A DNA stretch of 64,000 nt. Origin: Phreatobacter stygius. GTDB taxonomy: Bacteria > Pseudomonadota > Alphaproteobacteria > Rhizobiales > Phreatobacteraceae. The translations under genes were made by a program, and so were the position numbers. Positions 25,437 through 35,964 of this stretch are shown piece by piece; the first letter of the stretch is position 1; every line of letters begins with the position of its first letter. The DNA is taken from the NCBI RefSeq assembly GCF_005144885.1, contig NZ_CP039690.1, forward strand, positions 3,547,001 through 3,611,000, written 5' to 3'. The notes below the pieces were generated by a model. That model had not been told where the DNA came from. It was given only the letters and a program-made list of their open reading frames with translations, and searched no databases.

Positions 25437-25504
25437 GGCAGCGTTCCCCCGGGCAGCCGATTCCTCGGGCCTTGGCTGCATCTAATCACGCTGCCGGAAG
25501 ATCG

Positions 25505-26935
25505 TCACTGGCCGGCTGTCGCGCCCTTGCCGGAGGTGAATGGCGATTGCGCGGTCGGCGGGCCGGCCGACACCGGCAATTCGTCAGCCGGCTTGTCGGC
25601 GGCGCGATCGATCACCTTGAAGCAGATCAGCACCGAGATGACGCCGAATACGACGCCGCCGATCGACTGTCCCGCGATGATGCCTTCGGCGCCATAGGCC
25701 GGGCCGCCGAGCCAGGCGCCGAACATGGCGAAGGGCACGGTGCCGAGCGTCGCCCGGGCCCAGTTGAGCACGGTCGAATAGGCCGGGAAGCCGAGATTGT
25801 TGAACGCCGCATTGCCGACGAAGACCGCACCGTTGAAGGCCCAGCCGAGCGAGGCATAGATGCAGAAGAAGCTGATCACGGATGCCGCGGTGCCCGACGC
25901 GTCGAAGGCCCTGACCACATAAGGCGACATGATCAGCAGGATCAGCCAGACCACGATGCCGTAGAGGCTCATGAAGATGAGTGAATCGATCAGCGTCTGG
26001 CGGACCCGCGGAAACAGCCGGGCGCCGACATTCTGGCCCATGATCGGCCCGACCGCGCCGGACAGCGCGAAGAAGGCGCCGAAGGCCACCGGCACCAGCC
26101 GTCCGAGCACCGCCCAGCCGGCCACCGCACCGTCGCCGTAGCGGGCGATCATGGCGGTGACGATGCTGTTGCCGACCGGCGTTGCGAGATTGGTCAGCAC
26201 GGCCGGCACCGCGATGGCGGCGAGCGGCTTGACGTCGGCGAGCGTGCTGGCCAGCGTCGGCCGGTCGGTCAGCCGGTGCACCTTGGTCACGCCGTAATAG
26301 CCGAGCGCCATCATGGCGACACGCGAGATGACCGAAGTGATCGCCGCGCCGTCGACGCCGAGACCGCACAGGAAAATCAGGATCGGGTCGGCGATCGCGG
26401 TGATGATGCCGCCGGCCAGCGTCACCCACATGGCGCGCTTGGCATCGCCCACCGCGCGCAGGATGCTCGAATACATCATGCCGAGGCCGAGAAAGACCGT
26501 GGCCGGCATGACCATCCAGAGAAAGCGGTCGGCAATGACCAGCGTCCGCCCGGTCGCGCCGAGCAGGCTGAGCACCGTGCCGGAGACCGGCAGCAGGCCA
26601 AGGCTGATGACGGTCATGCCGATAGCCATGAAGATCAGGCTCGACGTGCCGAGCCGGCGCGCCCGGTCCCGGTCGCCGGCACCCAGGGCGCGCGCGACCA
26701 GCGCGGTCCCGGCGATCGACAGGCCGATGCCGAACGAGGTCAGGAAGAACAGCACCGTGCCGGCATAACCGATGGCCGCGGCCAGCTCCTGCTCGCCGAG
26801 CCTTGCGATGTAGAACAGGTTCAACAGGTCGACCACGAAGATCGCGACCAGTCCGACCGCGCCGGTGACCGTCATGTCGATCACGTGGCGCATGGTCGAG
26901 CCCTGGGTGAATTTGGCCGGCGGCGCCAGGGTCAT
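25505..26935 (-). CDS. MATE family efflux transporter
   Basis: A 476-residue inner-membrane protein with about 12 hydrophobic segments in two homologous halves. Family features are a start near TMRHVIDMTVTGAVGLVAIF, the LGEQELAAAIGYA loop, and repeated G-x-G-x-x-x-S type segments. MATE proteins expel cationic drugs or metabolites by Na+ or H+ antiport. The first ATG overlaps the stop of the Kef-like antiporter gene (26932-26935), so the two are translationally coupled and probably form an operon. The substrate is unknown. Confidence 0.92.
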   Translation of the reverse strand: MTLAPPAKFTQGSTMRHVIDMTVTGAVGLVAIFVVDLLNLFYIARLGEQELAAAIGYAGTVLFFLTSFGIGLSIAGTALVARALGAGDRDRARRLGTSSLIFMAIGMTVISLGLLPVSGTVLSLLGATGRTLVIADRFLWMVMPATVFLGLGMMYSSILRAVGDAKRAMWVTLAGGIITAIADPILIFLCGLGVDGAAITSVISRVAMMALGYYGVTKVHRLTDRPTLASTLADVKPLAAIAVPAVLTNLATPVGNSIVTAMIARYGDGAVAGWAVLGRLVPVAFGAFFALSGAVGPIMGQNVGARLFPRVRQTLIDSLIFMSLYGIVVWLILLIMSPYVVRAFDASGTAASVISFFCIYASLGWAFNGAVFVGNAAFNNLGFPAYSTVLNWARATLGTVPFAMFGAWLGGPAYGAEGIIAGQSIGGVVFGVISVLICFKVIDRAADKPADELPVSAGPPTAQSPFTSGKGATAGQ

Positions 26936-28773
26936 CCGGAAAATCTCGTCTCGTCGGAGAGCACGTCCTCGGCCTCGGGGTTGAGCGGGCGGGCACGTCG
27001 GGCGGGCTCGACCAGCGGTGCCGGGGTCACCTGGGGATGCATCAGGTGCGCGCCGGCCTGGATGCCGTCATGCTGCTGCAGTTCGAGGCGGGCGGCGTCA
27101 CGTTTGCGCAGGTCGGCGACGACCGCCGCTGCCTGGTCTGGCTCGATGCCGAGCGCCACCAGCGCCTCCTGGCCGAACACCAGGGCGCTTTCGAACACCT
27201 CGCGCGTCTCGAAATCGACGCCCTGGGCGCGCAGGGCCAGGGTGTGCTGCCGATCGAAGGAGCGGACGAACAGCTTGGCCAGCGGGAACTCCGCCTTTAC
27301 CAGCTCGACGATCTTGTCGGCGACCTCGCGCTTGTCGACGCAGACGCAGATCAGCCGGGCGGCGCCGGCACCGGCGGCGCGCAGCACGTCGAGCCGGGTC
27401 CCGTCGCCGTAATAGATGCGGAAACCGAAGGTGCCGGCGGCCTGGATCATCTCGACGTCGTTGTCGATGATGGTCACCTCGGCGCGTTCCGACAGCAGTG
27501 CCTGGGAGATCACCTGGCCAAACCGGCCGAAGCCGATCAGCAGGGCTTCGCCCGACAGGCCCTCGGCGATCTCGACGTCGTCGAGCGACTGGGTTGGCGC
27601 CGGCGTGAGCGCGCCGAGCGCCATCAGCGCGAGCGGCGTCAGAACCATCGAGATGATGACGATGGCGGTCAGGATGGCGTTGGCCTGGGCGTCGATCAGG
27701 CCGGTGCTGCTTGCCGCCGCATAGAGCACGAAGGCAAATTCCCCGCCCTGCGCCATCATGACGGTGCGCTCGAGCGCTTCGGCATGGTCGGATTTGAGGA
27801 TGCGAGCCACCGCATAGATGCCGGCCGCCTTGGCCACAATATAGGCAGCCACGTAGGTCGCGACGGTCGTCCACTCGGCGATGACGACCGATAGGTTGAG
27901 CGACATGCCGACAGCCATGAAGAACAGGCCGAGCAGAATGCCCCGGAATGGTTCGACATCGGCTTCGAGTTGGTGCCGGAAGGTTGATTCCGACAACAGT
28001 ACGCCGGCGAGAAACGCCCCCATTGCCATGGACAGGCCGCCGAGCTGCAGCGCCAGCGCCGAACCGAGGACGACCAGCAGGGCGGCCGCGGTCATCACCT
28101 CGCGCGCGCCGTAGCTGGCGAGCAGCCGGAAGAATGGATTGAGAAGATAGCGGCCGGCGACGATCAGTCCGGCGATCGCCGCGACACCGATGGCGACGGC
28201 GATCAGCCGGGAGGTCAGCCCGCCCTCCGGCGTGCCAGACACTGCCGGCGCCAGGAACACCACCAGCGCCAGCAAAGGCACGATGGCGAGATCCTCGAGC
28301 AGCAGGATGGAGACCATCTTCTGGCCGGTTGGTGTGGTGATTTCGCCACGCTCCTCCAGGGTCTGCATGACGATGGCCGTCGAGGTCATCACGAAGCCGG
28401 CGCCGGCGACGAAGGAGGCCGCGACCGGGAAGCCGCCGGCGATGCCCGCCGCGGTCAGCAAGGCCGAGCAGACGCTGACTTGCAGCACGCCGAGCCCGAA
28501 AATCTGCCGCCTGAGGCTCCACAGCCGCGCCGGACGCATCTCCAGCCCGATGATGAACAGGAACATCACCACGCCGAGTTCGGCGACGTGCAGGATCGCC
28601 GCCGGGTCGGAGAAGATTCTGAGGCCGAACGGCCCGATCACCAGACCGGCCGCGAGATAGCCCAGGATCGAGCCGAGCCGCATCCGGCGGAACAGCGGTA
28701 CAGCGATGACCGCGGCCGCGAGCAGGGTCACGGCGGGCACGACAAAGGCGGTGGGAGAATGTTCGACGGCCAT
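26932..28773 (-). CDS. CPA2 family cation:proton antiporter (KefB/KefC/YbaL-like) with TrkA-N domain
   Basis: A 613-residue protein. The N-terminal 390 residues hold the Na+/H+ exchanger domain with about 12 TM helices (GSILGYLAAGLVIGPFGL near the start, then LGVVMFLFIIGLEM). A Rossmann-type TrkA-N/RCK domain follows (LLIGFGRFGQVISQALL, about 415; IIDNDVEMIQ; GDGTRLDVLRAAGA). This is the Kef-type K+ efflux or CPA2 H+ antiporter layout, with nucleotide or glutathione-adduct gating through the RCK domain. No KefF/KefG subunit is nearby. It overlaps the MATE gene by 4 nt. Confidence 0.92.
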   Translation of the reverse strand: MAVEHSPTAFVVPAVTLLAAAVIAVPLFRRMRLGSILGYLAAGLVIGPFGLRIFSDPAAILHVAELGVVMFLFIIGLEMRPARLWSLRRQIFGLGVLQVSVCSALLTAAGIAGGFPVAASFVAGAGFVMTSTAIVMQTLEERGEITTPTGQKMVSILLLEDLAIVPLLALVVFLAPAVSGTPEGGLTSRLIAVAIGVAAIAGLIVAGRYLLNPFFRLLASYGAREVMTAAALLVVLGSALALQLGGLSMAMGAFLAGVLLSESTFRHQLEADVEPFRGILLGLFFMAVGMSLNLSVVIAEWTTVATYVAAYIVAKAAGIYAVARILKSDHAEALERTVMMAQGGEFAFVLYAAASSTGLIDAQANAILTAIVIISMVLTPLALMALGALTPAPTQSLDDVEIAEGLSGEALLIGFGRFGQVISQALLSERAEVTIIDNDVEMIQAAGTFGFRIYYGDGTRLDVLRAAGAGAARLICVCVDKREVADKIVELVKAEFPLAKLFVRSFDRQHTLALRAQGVDFETREVFESALVFGQEALVALGIEPDQAAAVVADLRKRDAARLELQQHDGIQAGAHLMHPQVTPAPLVEPARRARPLNPEAEDVLSDETRFSG

Positions 28774-28832
28774 GCGCTCGCGATGTTCGGGGGAGGGAGA
28801 CGGATCCTAACTTATGCGGCGCACGGCGCCTC

Positions 28833-28861
28833 GGCACCCTTGGTGTTTTCCCGAGGGTGCC
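28833..28861. terminator. Hairpin between tldD and the Kef-like gene
   Basis: An 8-bp perfect inverted repeat, GGCACCCT/AGGGTGCC, with a 13-nt loop lies 45 nt past the tldD stop and 60 nt before the Kef-like start. It may end the tldD transcript or form a leader hairpin of the antiporter mRNA. Confidence 0.35.
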
Positions 28862-28905
28862 ACGTTGACTTCAGAGACAGGGAGGGAGTGGCCGCCGGGC
28901 TGGGT

Positions 28906-30321
28906 TCAGCCGGTGCCGCCGACCGTGATCTTTTCCATCTTGAGGGTTGGCTGGCCGACGCCGACCGGCACCCATTGGCCGGCCTTGCCGCAGGTGCCGA
29001 TGCCGGTATCGAGGTCCATGTCGTCGCCGATCATGCTGACGCGCTTCATGTCGGCGGGGCCCGAGCCGATCAGCATGGCGCCCTTGACCGGCGCGCCGAT
29101 CCGGCCGTTCTCGATCCGGTAGGCCTCGGTGCATTCGAAGACATATTTGCCCGAGGTGATATCGACCTGGCCGCCGCCGAAATTGACCGCGTAAAGCCCG
29201 TTCTTCACGCTGGCGATGATCTCGTCCCGGCTGTGTGCGCCGCCGAGCATATAGGTGTTGGTCATGCGCGGCATGGGCGTATGGGCGTAGCTCTCGCGCC
29301 GGCCGTTGCCGGTTGGCGCGACGCCCATCAGGCGGGCGTTCTGGCGATCCTGCATATAGCCGACCAGCACGCCGTCGGCGATCAGCACGGTGCGGTTGGA
29401 GGCGGTGCCCTCGTCGTCGATCGAGATCGAACCGCGCCGGCCGGACAGCGTGCCGTCATCGACCACGGTGACACCCTTGGCCGCGACGATTTCGCCCATC
29501 AGCCCGGCGAAAGCCGAAGTGCCCTTGCGGTTGAAGTCGCCCTCGAGGCCGTGGCCAACCGCTTCGTGCAGCATCACGCCGGGCCAGCCGGGACCGAGCA
29601 CCACATCCATTTCGCCGGCTGGCGAGGGAACGCTGTCGAGATTGACCAGCGCCTGCCGGATCGCCTGGTCGCAGGCATATTGCCAGCGCCCCTCGGTGAT
29701 GAACTCGGCATAGCCGGCGCGCCCGCCGAGCCCGTGCGATCCGGTTTCCTGCCGGTCGCCGGAGCCCGCGACCGCCGAGACGTTCAGCCGGACCAGCGGG
29801 CGGATGTCGCGATAGAGCCCGCCGTCGGCGCGCAGGATCTCGACCACCTGCCAGGAGGCGGCGAGCGAGGCGGTGACCTGCCGGACCTTGGGTTCCTTGG
29901 CCCGCGCATAGGCGTCGATCGTCTCCAGGAGCTTGACCTTGTCGGCGAAGGGCGGTCCGTCGAGCGGGTTGTCGTCGCCGTACAGGCGGACATTGGTACG
30001 CACGGGAGCCGCGGCGAGCGTGCCGGAATAGCCGCCGGCGACCGCGCGCACGGTTTCGGCGGCCCGCTTGAGTGCCGCCTCCGACACGTCCGAGGAATGA
30101 GCGTAACCGATCGCCTCGCCCTTGACGGCGCGCAGGCCGAAGCCTTGGGAATTGTCGGTTCCGGCCTGTTTCAGGCGGCCGTTGTCGAACAAAAGCGATT
30201 CCGACTGGCGGTATTCCAGGAACAGTTCGCCGTCATCGGCGCCCTCGAGCGCCTTGGCGACAATGGCGCGGGTGGCGGCGGCGTCCAGATCGGCGCGGGC
30301 GAGCAGTGAGAGATCGGTCAT
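28906..30321 (-). CDS. tldD: Metalloprotease TldD
   Basis: A 471-residue protein of the PmbA/TldD family. The zinc motif HExxxH is seen as HEAVGHGLEGD (about residues 251-256), followed by the conserved FNRKGTSAFAG and VVDDGTLSGRRGS blocks. TldD pairs with TldE/PmbA to form a protease that matures microcin-type peptides and degrades CcdA-like proteins. No pmbA is in the window. The start at 30321 (MTDLSLLARAD) matches homologues; an ATG at 30375 would add 18 residues. It lies downstream of the IalB-like gene on the same strand with a hairpin in between. Confidence 0.95.
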   Translation of the reverse strand: MTDLSLLARADLDAAATRAIVAKALEGADDGELFLEYRQSESLLFDNGRLKQAGTDNSQGFGLRAVKGEAIGYAHSSDVSEAALKRAAETVRAVAGGYSGTLAAAPVRTNVRLYGDDNPLDGPPFADKVKLLETIDAYARAKEPKVRQVTASLAASWQVVEILRADGGLYRDIRPLVRLNVSAVAGSGDRQETGSHGLGGRAGYAEFITEGRWQYACDQAIRQALVNLDSVPSPAGEMDVVLGPGWPGVMLHEAVGHGLEGDFNRKGTSAFAGLMGEIVAAKGVTVVDDGTLSGRRGSISIDDEGTASNRTVLIADGVLVGYMQDRQNARLMGVAPTGNGRRESYAHTPMPRMTNTYMLGGAHSRDEIIASVKNGLYAVNFGGGQVDITSGKYVFECTEAYRIENGRIGAPVKGAMLIGSGPADMKRVSMIGDDMDLDTGIGTCGKAGQWVPVGVGQPTLKMEKITVGGTG

Positions 30322-30389
30322 CGGGCGTTTCAAAGCATCGCAGTCCGCCAGCCGGCGGACTTTTCCATAGGCCATATGTAGGCGGGCGC

Positions 30390-30408
30390 ACGGCTCGGCG
30401 CGAGCCGT
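30390..30408 (-). terminator. Hairpin after the IalB-like gene
   Basis: A perfect 8-bp stem, ACGGCTCG/CGAGCCGT, with a 3-nt loop lies 11 nt downstream of the IalB-like stop codon and upstream of tldD. It has no T run. Confidence 0.4.
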
Positions 30409-30418
30409 CCGGCGCCGA

Positions 30419-30964
30419 TCAGGGCAGGGCGGCGAACCCGTCCTTGAAGCCATTGAGCGAAACCGGCACGCCGATTCCTTCTTCCGGCGTCTGGAAAATG
30501 ATGAAGGTGGCGGTCTGGCCGGCGGACAATTGATTGAGCAGGGTGTCTTCCATGACCACCTCGGCGACGCAGCCGGACGGCAGGCACCGGACGAAGCCGG
30601 CCCGCCCGACATCGGCATTGTCGATCTTCAGGCCCAGCCCCGAAGGCAGCAGCACACCGAGCGGCGCCAGCACGCGCAGCAGCCGTGCGCGACCGTCGGC
30701 GGTCTTCAGCGCAATGATCGTCAAGGCGACATTGGGCCGGTCTTCGGCGGCGACGTTCTGCACCAGCGCGCATTGCTCGGCGCGCGAGCCGGGTGGCGTA
30801 TCGCAGCGGATCTGCCAGTCGCCATGGGTGGTCCTGACCGCGCCCTGGGCCAAGGCCGGTACCGTGGCGGCACCGACCAGCGCCGCCAGCGACAGGCCGA
30901 GCGCCGCGGCCATCTGTCCGAGGCCGGACCGTCCGGGCGACCGCATCGAGAACGGCTTGGTCAT
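30419..30964 (-). CDS. Invasion-associated locus B (IalB) family periplasmic protein
   Basis: A 181-residue exported protein. The N-terminal signal region (ALGLSLAALVGAATVPALAQ) is followed by the IalB pattern: THGDWQIRCDTPPGSRAEQCALVQ, then VGRAGFVRCLPSGCVAEVVMED with paired cysteines, and a C-terminal IFQTPEEGIGVPVSLNGFKDG. The four cysteines probably form disulfides in the periplasm. The family is named from Bartonella IalB, but it is widespread in free-living Hyphomicrobiales with no clear role. I chose the ATG at 30964 with a GGGAGC ribosome site; the longer frame to 31060 is not supported. Confidence 0.88.
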   Translation of the reverse strand: MTKPFSMRSPGRSGLGQMAAALGLSLAALVGAATVPALAQGAVRTTHGDWQIRCDTPPGSRAEQCALVQNVAAEDRPNVALTIIALKTADGRARLLRVLAPLGVLLPSGLGLKIDNADVGRAGFVRCLPSGCVAEVVMEDTLLNQLSAGQTATFIIFQTPEEGIGVPVSLNGFKDGFAALP

Positions 30965-31434
30965 TGGTAGAGCTCCCAGAAGTTGGAATTCGCCGGAACG
31001 AAAGCCTGATCGAATCGCTGAGGTCGACGGTCGGACCTGCCCGCCGAGGCGAGGGACCATCCCACCGTAACCCTGTCAAGGCTAGGCGCCAAATGCCGGT
31101 ACGTCATGCGGTTCAGGCAGGGGAATGTCGCCTTTCGGAGGATTTCACCGTGCCGTCGTCGAGTTTATAACGAGTTTAGGCTAGATGTGACCGGGGCGCC
31201 GCACAGGGCCCCATCGGTCGCATTGCGAGCATGGCGTTTTTGTGTTTCAAGGGGGCCGAAAGCCCCTCCTTTCACAGTGTGCGGCGTATCCCTTGACGGT
31301 GCGCGCCCGGCCGGAAAGTGAAGGGTCTTTGCCCGCGAGGCGGCGCCCGAACGGTGCGCAAGACGCGAATGGATGAACAAGATCGGGCTCGAAATCACTT
31401 ATGTGTTCGAGCCAAGGATATGGAGCGGAAGAAC
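30965..31434. other. Intergenic region between divergent ialB-like and ctaC genes
   Basis: About 470 bp without a convincing gene. It must hold the promoters of both divergent transcripts. A TTGACG hexamer (31293-31298) could be a -35 box for ctaC, but I see no good -10 box at the right spacing. A short G/C hairpin (GGGGC/GCCCC, about 31252-31266) and a 28-bp inverted repeat just before ctaC (listed separately) are the only structures I see. Confidence 0.5.
31386..31413. promoter_or_regulatory. 28-bp inverted repeat directly before ctaC
   Basis: GGCTCGAA (31386-31393) and its exact complement TTCGAGCC (31406-31413) are separated by 12 bp. The element ends 21 nt before the preferred ctaC start (31435), next to its ribosome site. 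It could be a dimeric repressor operator or an mRNA hairpin that affects translation of the oxidase operon. Confidence 0.5.
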
Positions 31435-32349
31435 ATGCGTGAGGCGATGCGGAACGGCGCGTCGGCGGGACGGGGCGGGGCCATGGCGCTCCTGGGCGCC
31501 GTTGCGCTGCTCGGCGCCCTTGGTCCGGCCATGGCGCAGACCCCGGGTCTCGGCCAGCCGGAGCTCGGTGGCATCAATTTCCAGGTCGCGGCTTCGCCGA
31601 TCATGGAGTTCATCCACTGGTTCCACAATGCCTTCCTGCTGCCGATCATCGTGATCATCTGCGTCTTCGTGGCCGGCCTGCTGCTGTGGTGCTGCTTCCG
31701 TTTCAGTGAAAAGCGCAATCCGGTCGCCTCGAAGACCACCCATCATGTCGGTCTGGAGGTCGCCTGGACGGTGATCCCGGTCTTCATCCTGATCATCATC
31801 GCCGTGCCGTCGTTCCGTCTGCTCTATCAGCAGTTGACGATCCCGCGCTCGGATCTGACCGTCAAGGCGATCGCCTCGACCTGGAAATGGTCCTACGAAT
31901 ATCCGGACAACGGCAATTTCAGCTTCGTCTCGACCATGCAGAGCGAGCAGGAAATCGCCGAGCGGGTCGCCCGCGGCACGCCGCGTTCGGAAGTGCCGCG
32001 CCTGCTGGCCGTCGACAATGAAGTGGTCGTGCCGGTCAACAAGATCATCCGGGTCCAGGTCACCTCGTCCGACGTGATCCACGCCTTCGCCCTGCCGTCC
32101 TTCGGCGTCAAGATCGACGCGGTTCCTGGCCGGCTCAACGAGACCTGGTTCCATGCCACCCGCGAGGGCATTTTCTACGGCCAGTGCTCGGAATTGTGCG
32201 GCAAGGATCACGCTTTCATGCCGATCGCCTTCCGGGTGGTATCCGAACAGGCCTTCGCGGCCTGGCTCGAGGAGGCGAAGAAGAAATTCGCCGCGGCCGA
32301 CCAGCCGACCGCGGTTGCCGCCGCCACCGCAATTCCCGCGGCGCGCTGA
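31435..32349 (+). CDS. ctaC: Cytochrome c oxidase subunit II
   Basis: A 304-residue aa3-type oxidase subunit II. It has a signal-like N-terminus (ALLGAVALLGALGPAMAQ), two TM helices (about 50-75 and 95-118), then the CuA cupredoxin domain. CuA ligands are seen in VIHAFALPSFGVK (His) and GQCSELCGKDHAFM (two Cys, Glu, His, Met; about 249-262). It takes electrons from cytochrome c in the periplasm and passes them to subunit I. I preferred the ATG at 31435 because GGAGCGGAAG lies before it; an ATG at 31420 is also in frame. First gene of the ctaC-D-B-coxF-G-E operon. There is no fused cytochrome c domain. Confidence 0.96.
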   Translation: MREAMRNGASAGRGGAMALLGAVALLGALGPAMAQTPGLGQPELGGINFQVAASPIMEFIHWFHNAFLLPIIVIICVFVAGLLLWCCFRFSEKRNPVASKTTHHVGLEVAWTVIPVFILIIIAVPSFRLLYQQLTIPRSDLTVKAIASTWKWSYEYPDNGNFSFVSTMQSEQEIAERVARGTPRSEVPRLLAVDNEVVVPVNKIIRVQVTSSDVIHAFALPSFGVKIDAVPGRLNETWFHATREGIFYGQCSELCGKDHAFMPIAFRVVSEQAFAAWLEEAKKKFAAADQPTAVAAATAIPAAR

Positions 32350-34026
<1,677 letters not shown>

Positions 34027-34226
34027 TTGCGCTGGCCGGCGGACCGGCCTAATCGACTAAGGGGAAGCCCGGGACTTGCGTTCCGGGCTTGCCTGATCAC
34101 CCGGATACCCCCGACCGTATCCGAGATGACCCGAGTGCACCGGTTGCCTTCGGCATCCGGAACGAGACGAGTGAAGAGCACGCTTTGGCTTTCGTCGACG
34201 ATACGAATGGAGCAAGCCGCGCGGCC

Positions 34227-35117
34227 ATGGTGAGCCAAGCGACGCCAGGAGACTTCATCGCGCTGCTGAAGCCGCGTGTGATGTCGCTTGTCGTGTTCAC
34301 CGCGCTGGTCGGCATCGTGCTTGCGCCGGGCTCGCTGCACCCGGTGCTGTCGGCCGCCAGCCTTCTGTGCATCGCGATCGGCGCCGGCGCCTCGGGCGCG
34401 CTCAACATGTGGTACGACGCCGATATCGACGCGCTGATGTCGCGCACGTCCAAGCGGCCGATCCCGGCCGGCCGGGTCTCACTCGGCGAAGCGCTGGCTT
34501 TCGGATTGATCCTGTCGGCCTTTTCGGTGGTGGTGCTCGGCCTGGTGGCGAACTGGCTGGCCGCCGGCCTGCTCGCCTTCACCATCTTCTTCTATGTCGT
34601 CATCTACACGATGTGGCTGAAGCGCTCGACGCCGCAGAACATCGTGATCGGCGGTGCCGCCGGCGCTTTCCCGCCGATGATCGGCTGGGCCGCCGTGACC
34701 GGGACCATCTCGGTCGAGGCGACCGTGCTGTTCCTGATCATCTTCTTCTGGACGCCGCCGCATTTCTGGGCGCTGGCGCTGCTCAAGTCGGACGACTATG
34801 CGCGCGCCGGCGTGCCGATGCTGCCGGTCGTCGCCGGCGAAGCCGAGACCCGCAAGCAGATCCTCATCTATTCCATCCTGCTGGCGCCGCTCGGTGTCGC
34901 GCCCTGGTTCCTGGGTTTTGCCGGCATCGGTTATGCCGTGGCATCGATCGCCGGCGGTCTCGGCATGCTGGCCGGCGCCATCGAGGTCTATCGGCTGCGC
35001 GAAGGCGCGCCGGCCCGCAAGGCCGCCGGACGTCTGTTCGGCTTCTCGCTGATCTATTTGTTCGCGCTCTTCGCCGTGCTCCTGGTCGAGCAGGGCCTGA
35101 TCGCCCGATACCTGTGA
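34227..35117 (+). CDS. ctaB: Protohaem IX farnesyltransferase
   Basis: A 296-residue UbiA-superfamily membrane enzyme with about eight to nine TM helices. The two prenyl-diphosphate-binding motifs are visible: [15 protein letters not shown] in the first loop and [12 protein letters not shown] in the second. It converts haem B to haem O with farnesyl diphosphate for the oxidase. I chose the ATG at 34227 ([10 protein letters not shown]), which matches the family N-terminus. A TTG start at 34089 would add 46 hydrophilic residues. The stop TGA touches an ATG of the coxF frame at 35117. Confidence 0.95.
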   Translation: MVSQATPGDFIALLKPRVMSLVVFTALVGIVLAPGSLHPVLSAASLLCIAIGAGASGALNMWYDADIDALMSRTSKRPIPAGRVSLGEALAFGLILSAFSVVVLGLVANWLAAGLLAFTIFFYVVIYTMWLKRSTPQNIVIGGAAGAFPPMIGWAAVTGTISVEATVLFLIIFFWTPPHFWALALLKSDDYARAGVPMLPVVAGEAETRKQILIYSILLAPLGVAPWFLGFAGIGYAVASIAGGLGMLAGAIEVYRLREGAPARKAAGRLFGFSLIYLFALFAVLLVEQGLIARYL

Positions 35118-35128
35118 TGGGGGGCGTC

Positions 35129-35293
35129 ATGGCGACTGAAGACCGCGAGCCGGGGATCATCCTCACCGACGAGGAGAAGAAGCGGCGCAGGCAGCGTAAT
35201 GTTGCCATCGCATTGGCGCTCACCGCGCTCTGCGTCCTGTTCTGGGCGGTGACCCTGGTCAAGGGGCCGGCCATGTTCAATCGTCCGATGTAA
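35129..35293 (+). CDS. coxF: CoxF-like small membrane protein of the oxidase operon
   Basis: A 54-residue protein with a basic, charged N-terminus (LTDEEKKRRRQRN), a single TM helix (about 19-40) and a short tail ending NRPM. Position between ctaB and ctaG and the pattern EEKKRRR-TM-VKG-NRP match the CoxF proteins of alphaproteobacterial cta operons. They are thought to help oxidase assembly, but the role is not settled. The ATG at 35129 has a GGGGGG ribosome site; an ATG at 35117 would overlap the ctaB stop and add four residues. ctaG starts 8 bp after the stop. Confidence 0.8.
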   Translation: MATEDREPGIILTDEEKKRRRQRNVAIALALTALCVLFWAVTLVKGPAMFNRPM

Positions 35294-35301
35294 GGCGCAG
35301 C

Positions 35302-35907
35302 ATGAGCAAGCCAGCGACCAACCAAACCGCCAAGCGGAACTGGGCGCGCGACCTGAAGGTCGGCGGCGCCGCCCTTGGTTTCGGCCTGTTCATGTTCGGC
35401 GCAGCCTATGCCATGGTGCCGCTCTACGACATGTTCTGCCGCCTGACCGGCTTCGGCGGCACCACCATGGTGGCCGAGCGGCCGGCCGATCGTATCGTCG
35501 ACCATGTGATCGACGTGCGCTTCGACGCCAATGTGGCGCCGAGCCTGCCCTGGCGGTTCCAGGCGGAAACGCCGCGCCAGACGGTCAAGGCCGGCGAAAC
35601 CCACACCATGGCCTACAAGGTCACCAATCTGTCCGACCAGCCCGTCACCGGCATGGCGAGCTACAATGTCGCGCCGCTCGGCACCGGCCGCTTCTTCAAC
35701 AAGCTTCAGTGCTTCTGCTTCACCGAGCAGACATTGGGGCCGCACGAGACGCGTGAATTCAGCGTCGTCTATTTCGTCGATCCGGCGATCGCCGACGATC
35801 CGGAAGGGCGCGCCGTCAACACCATCACGCTGAGCTACACTTTCTTCCGGCAGGCGCCGGCGGCACGGCCGGTGGCCGGTGCCCCGACTTCGGTCCGGGC
35901 GAACTGA
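35302..35907 (+). CDS. ctaG: Cytochrome c oxidase assembly protein CtaG/Cox11
   Basis: A 201-residue copper chaperone that inserts CuB into subunit I. It has a single N-terminal TM anchor (about 20-40, GGAALGFGLFMFGAAYAMV) and a periplasmic Ig-like domain with the copper motif CFCF (KLQCFCFTEQTL). It also has the conserved YDMFCRLTGFGG after the anchor. It lies 8 bp after coxF and 57 bp before ctaE in the operon. The length is typical. Confidence 0.96.
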   Translation: MSKPATNQTAKRNWARDLKVGGAALGFGLFMFGAAYAMVPLYDMFCRLTGFGGTTMVAERPADRIVDHVIDVRFDANVAPSLPWRFQAETPRQTVKAGETHTMAYKVTNLSDQPVTGMASYNVAPLGTGRFFNKLQCFCFTEQTLGPHETREFSVVYFVDPAIADDPEGRAVNTITLSYTFFRQAPAARPVAGAPTSVRAN

Positions 35908-35964
35908 CGATCGACGAGACAAGCGGGCGCGAGCCCCGACCAAGGGAAACCGGAGAGACCAGCA

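Noticed and set aside
31293-31298. TTGACG as -35 box for ctaC
   Set aside because: No acceptable -10 hexamer is found 16-18 bp downstream, so I do not call a promoter.
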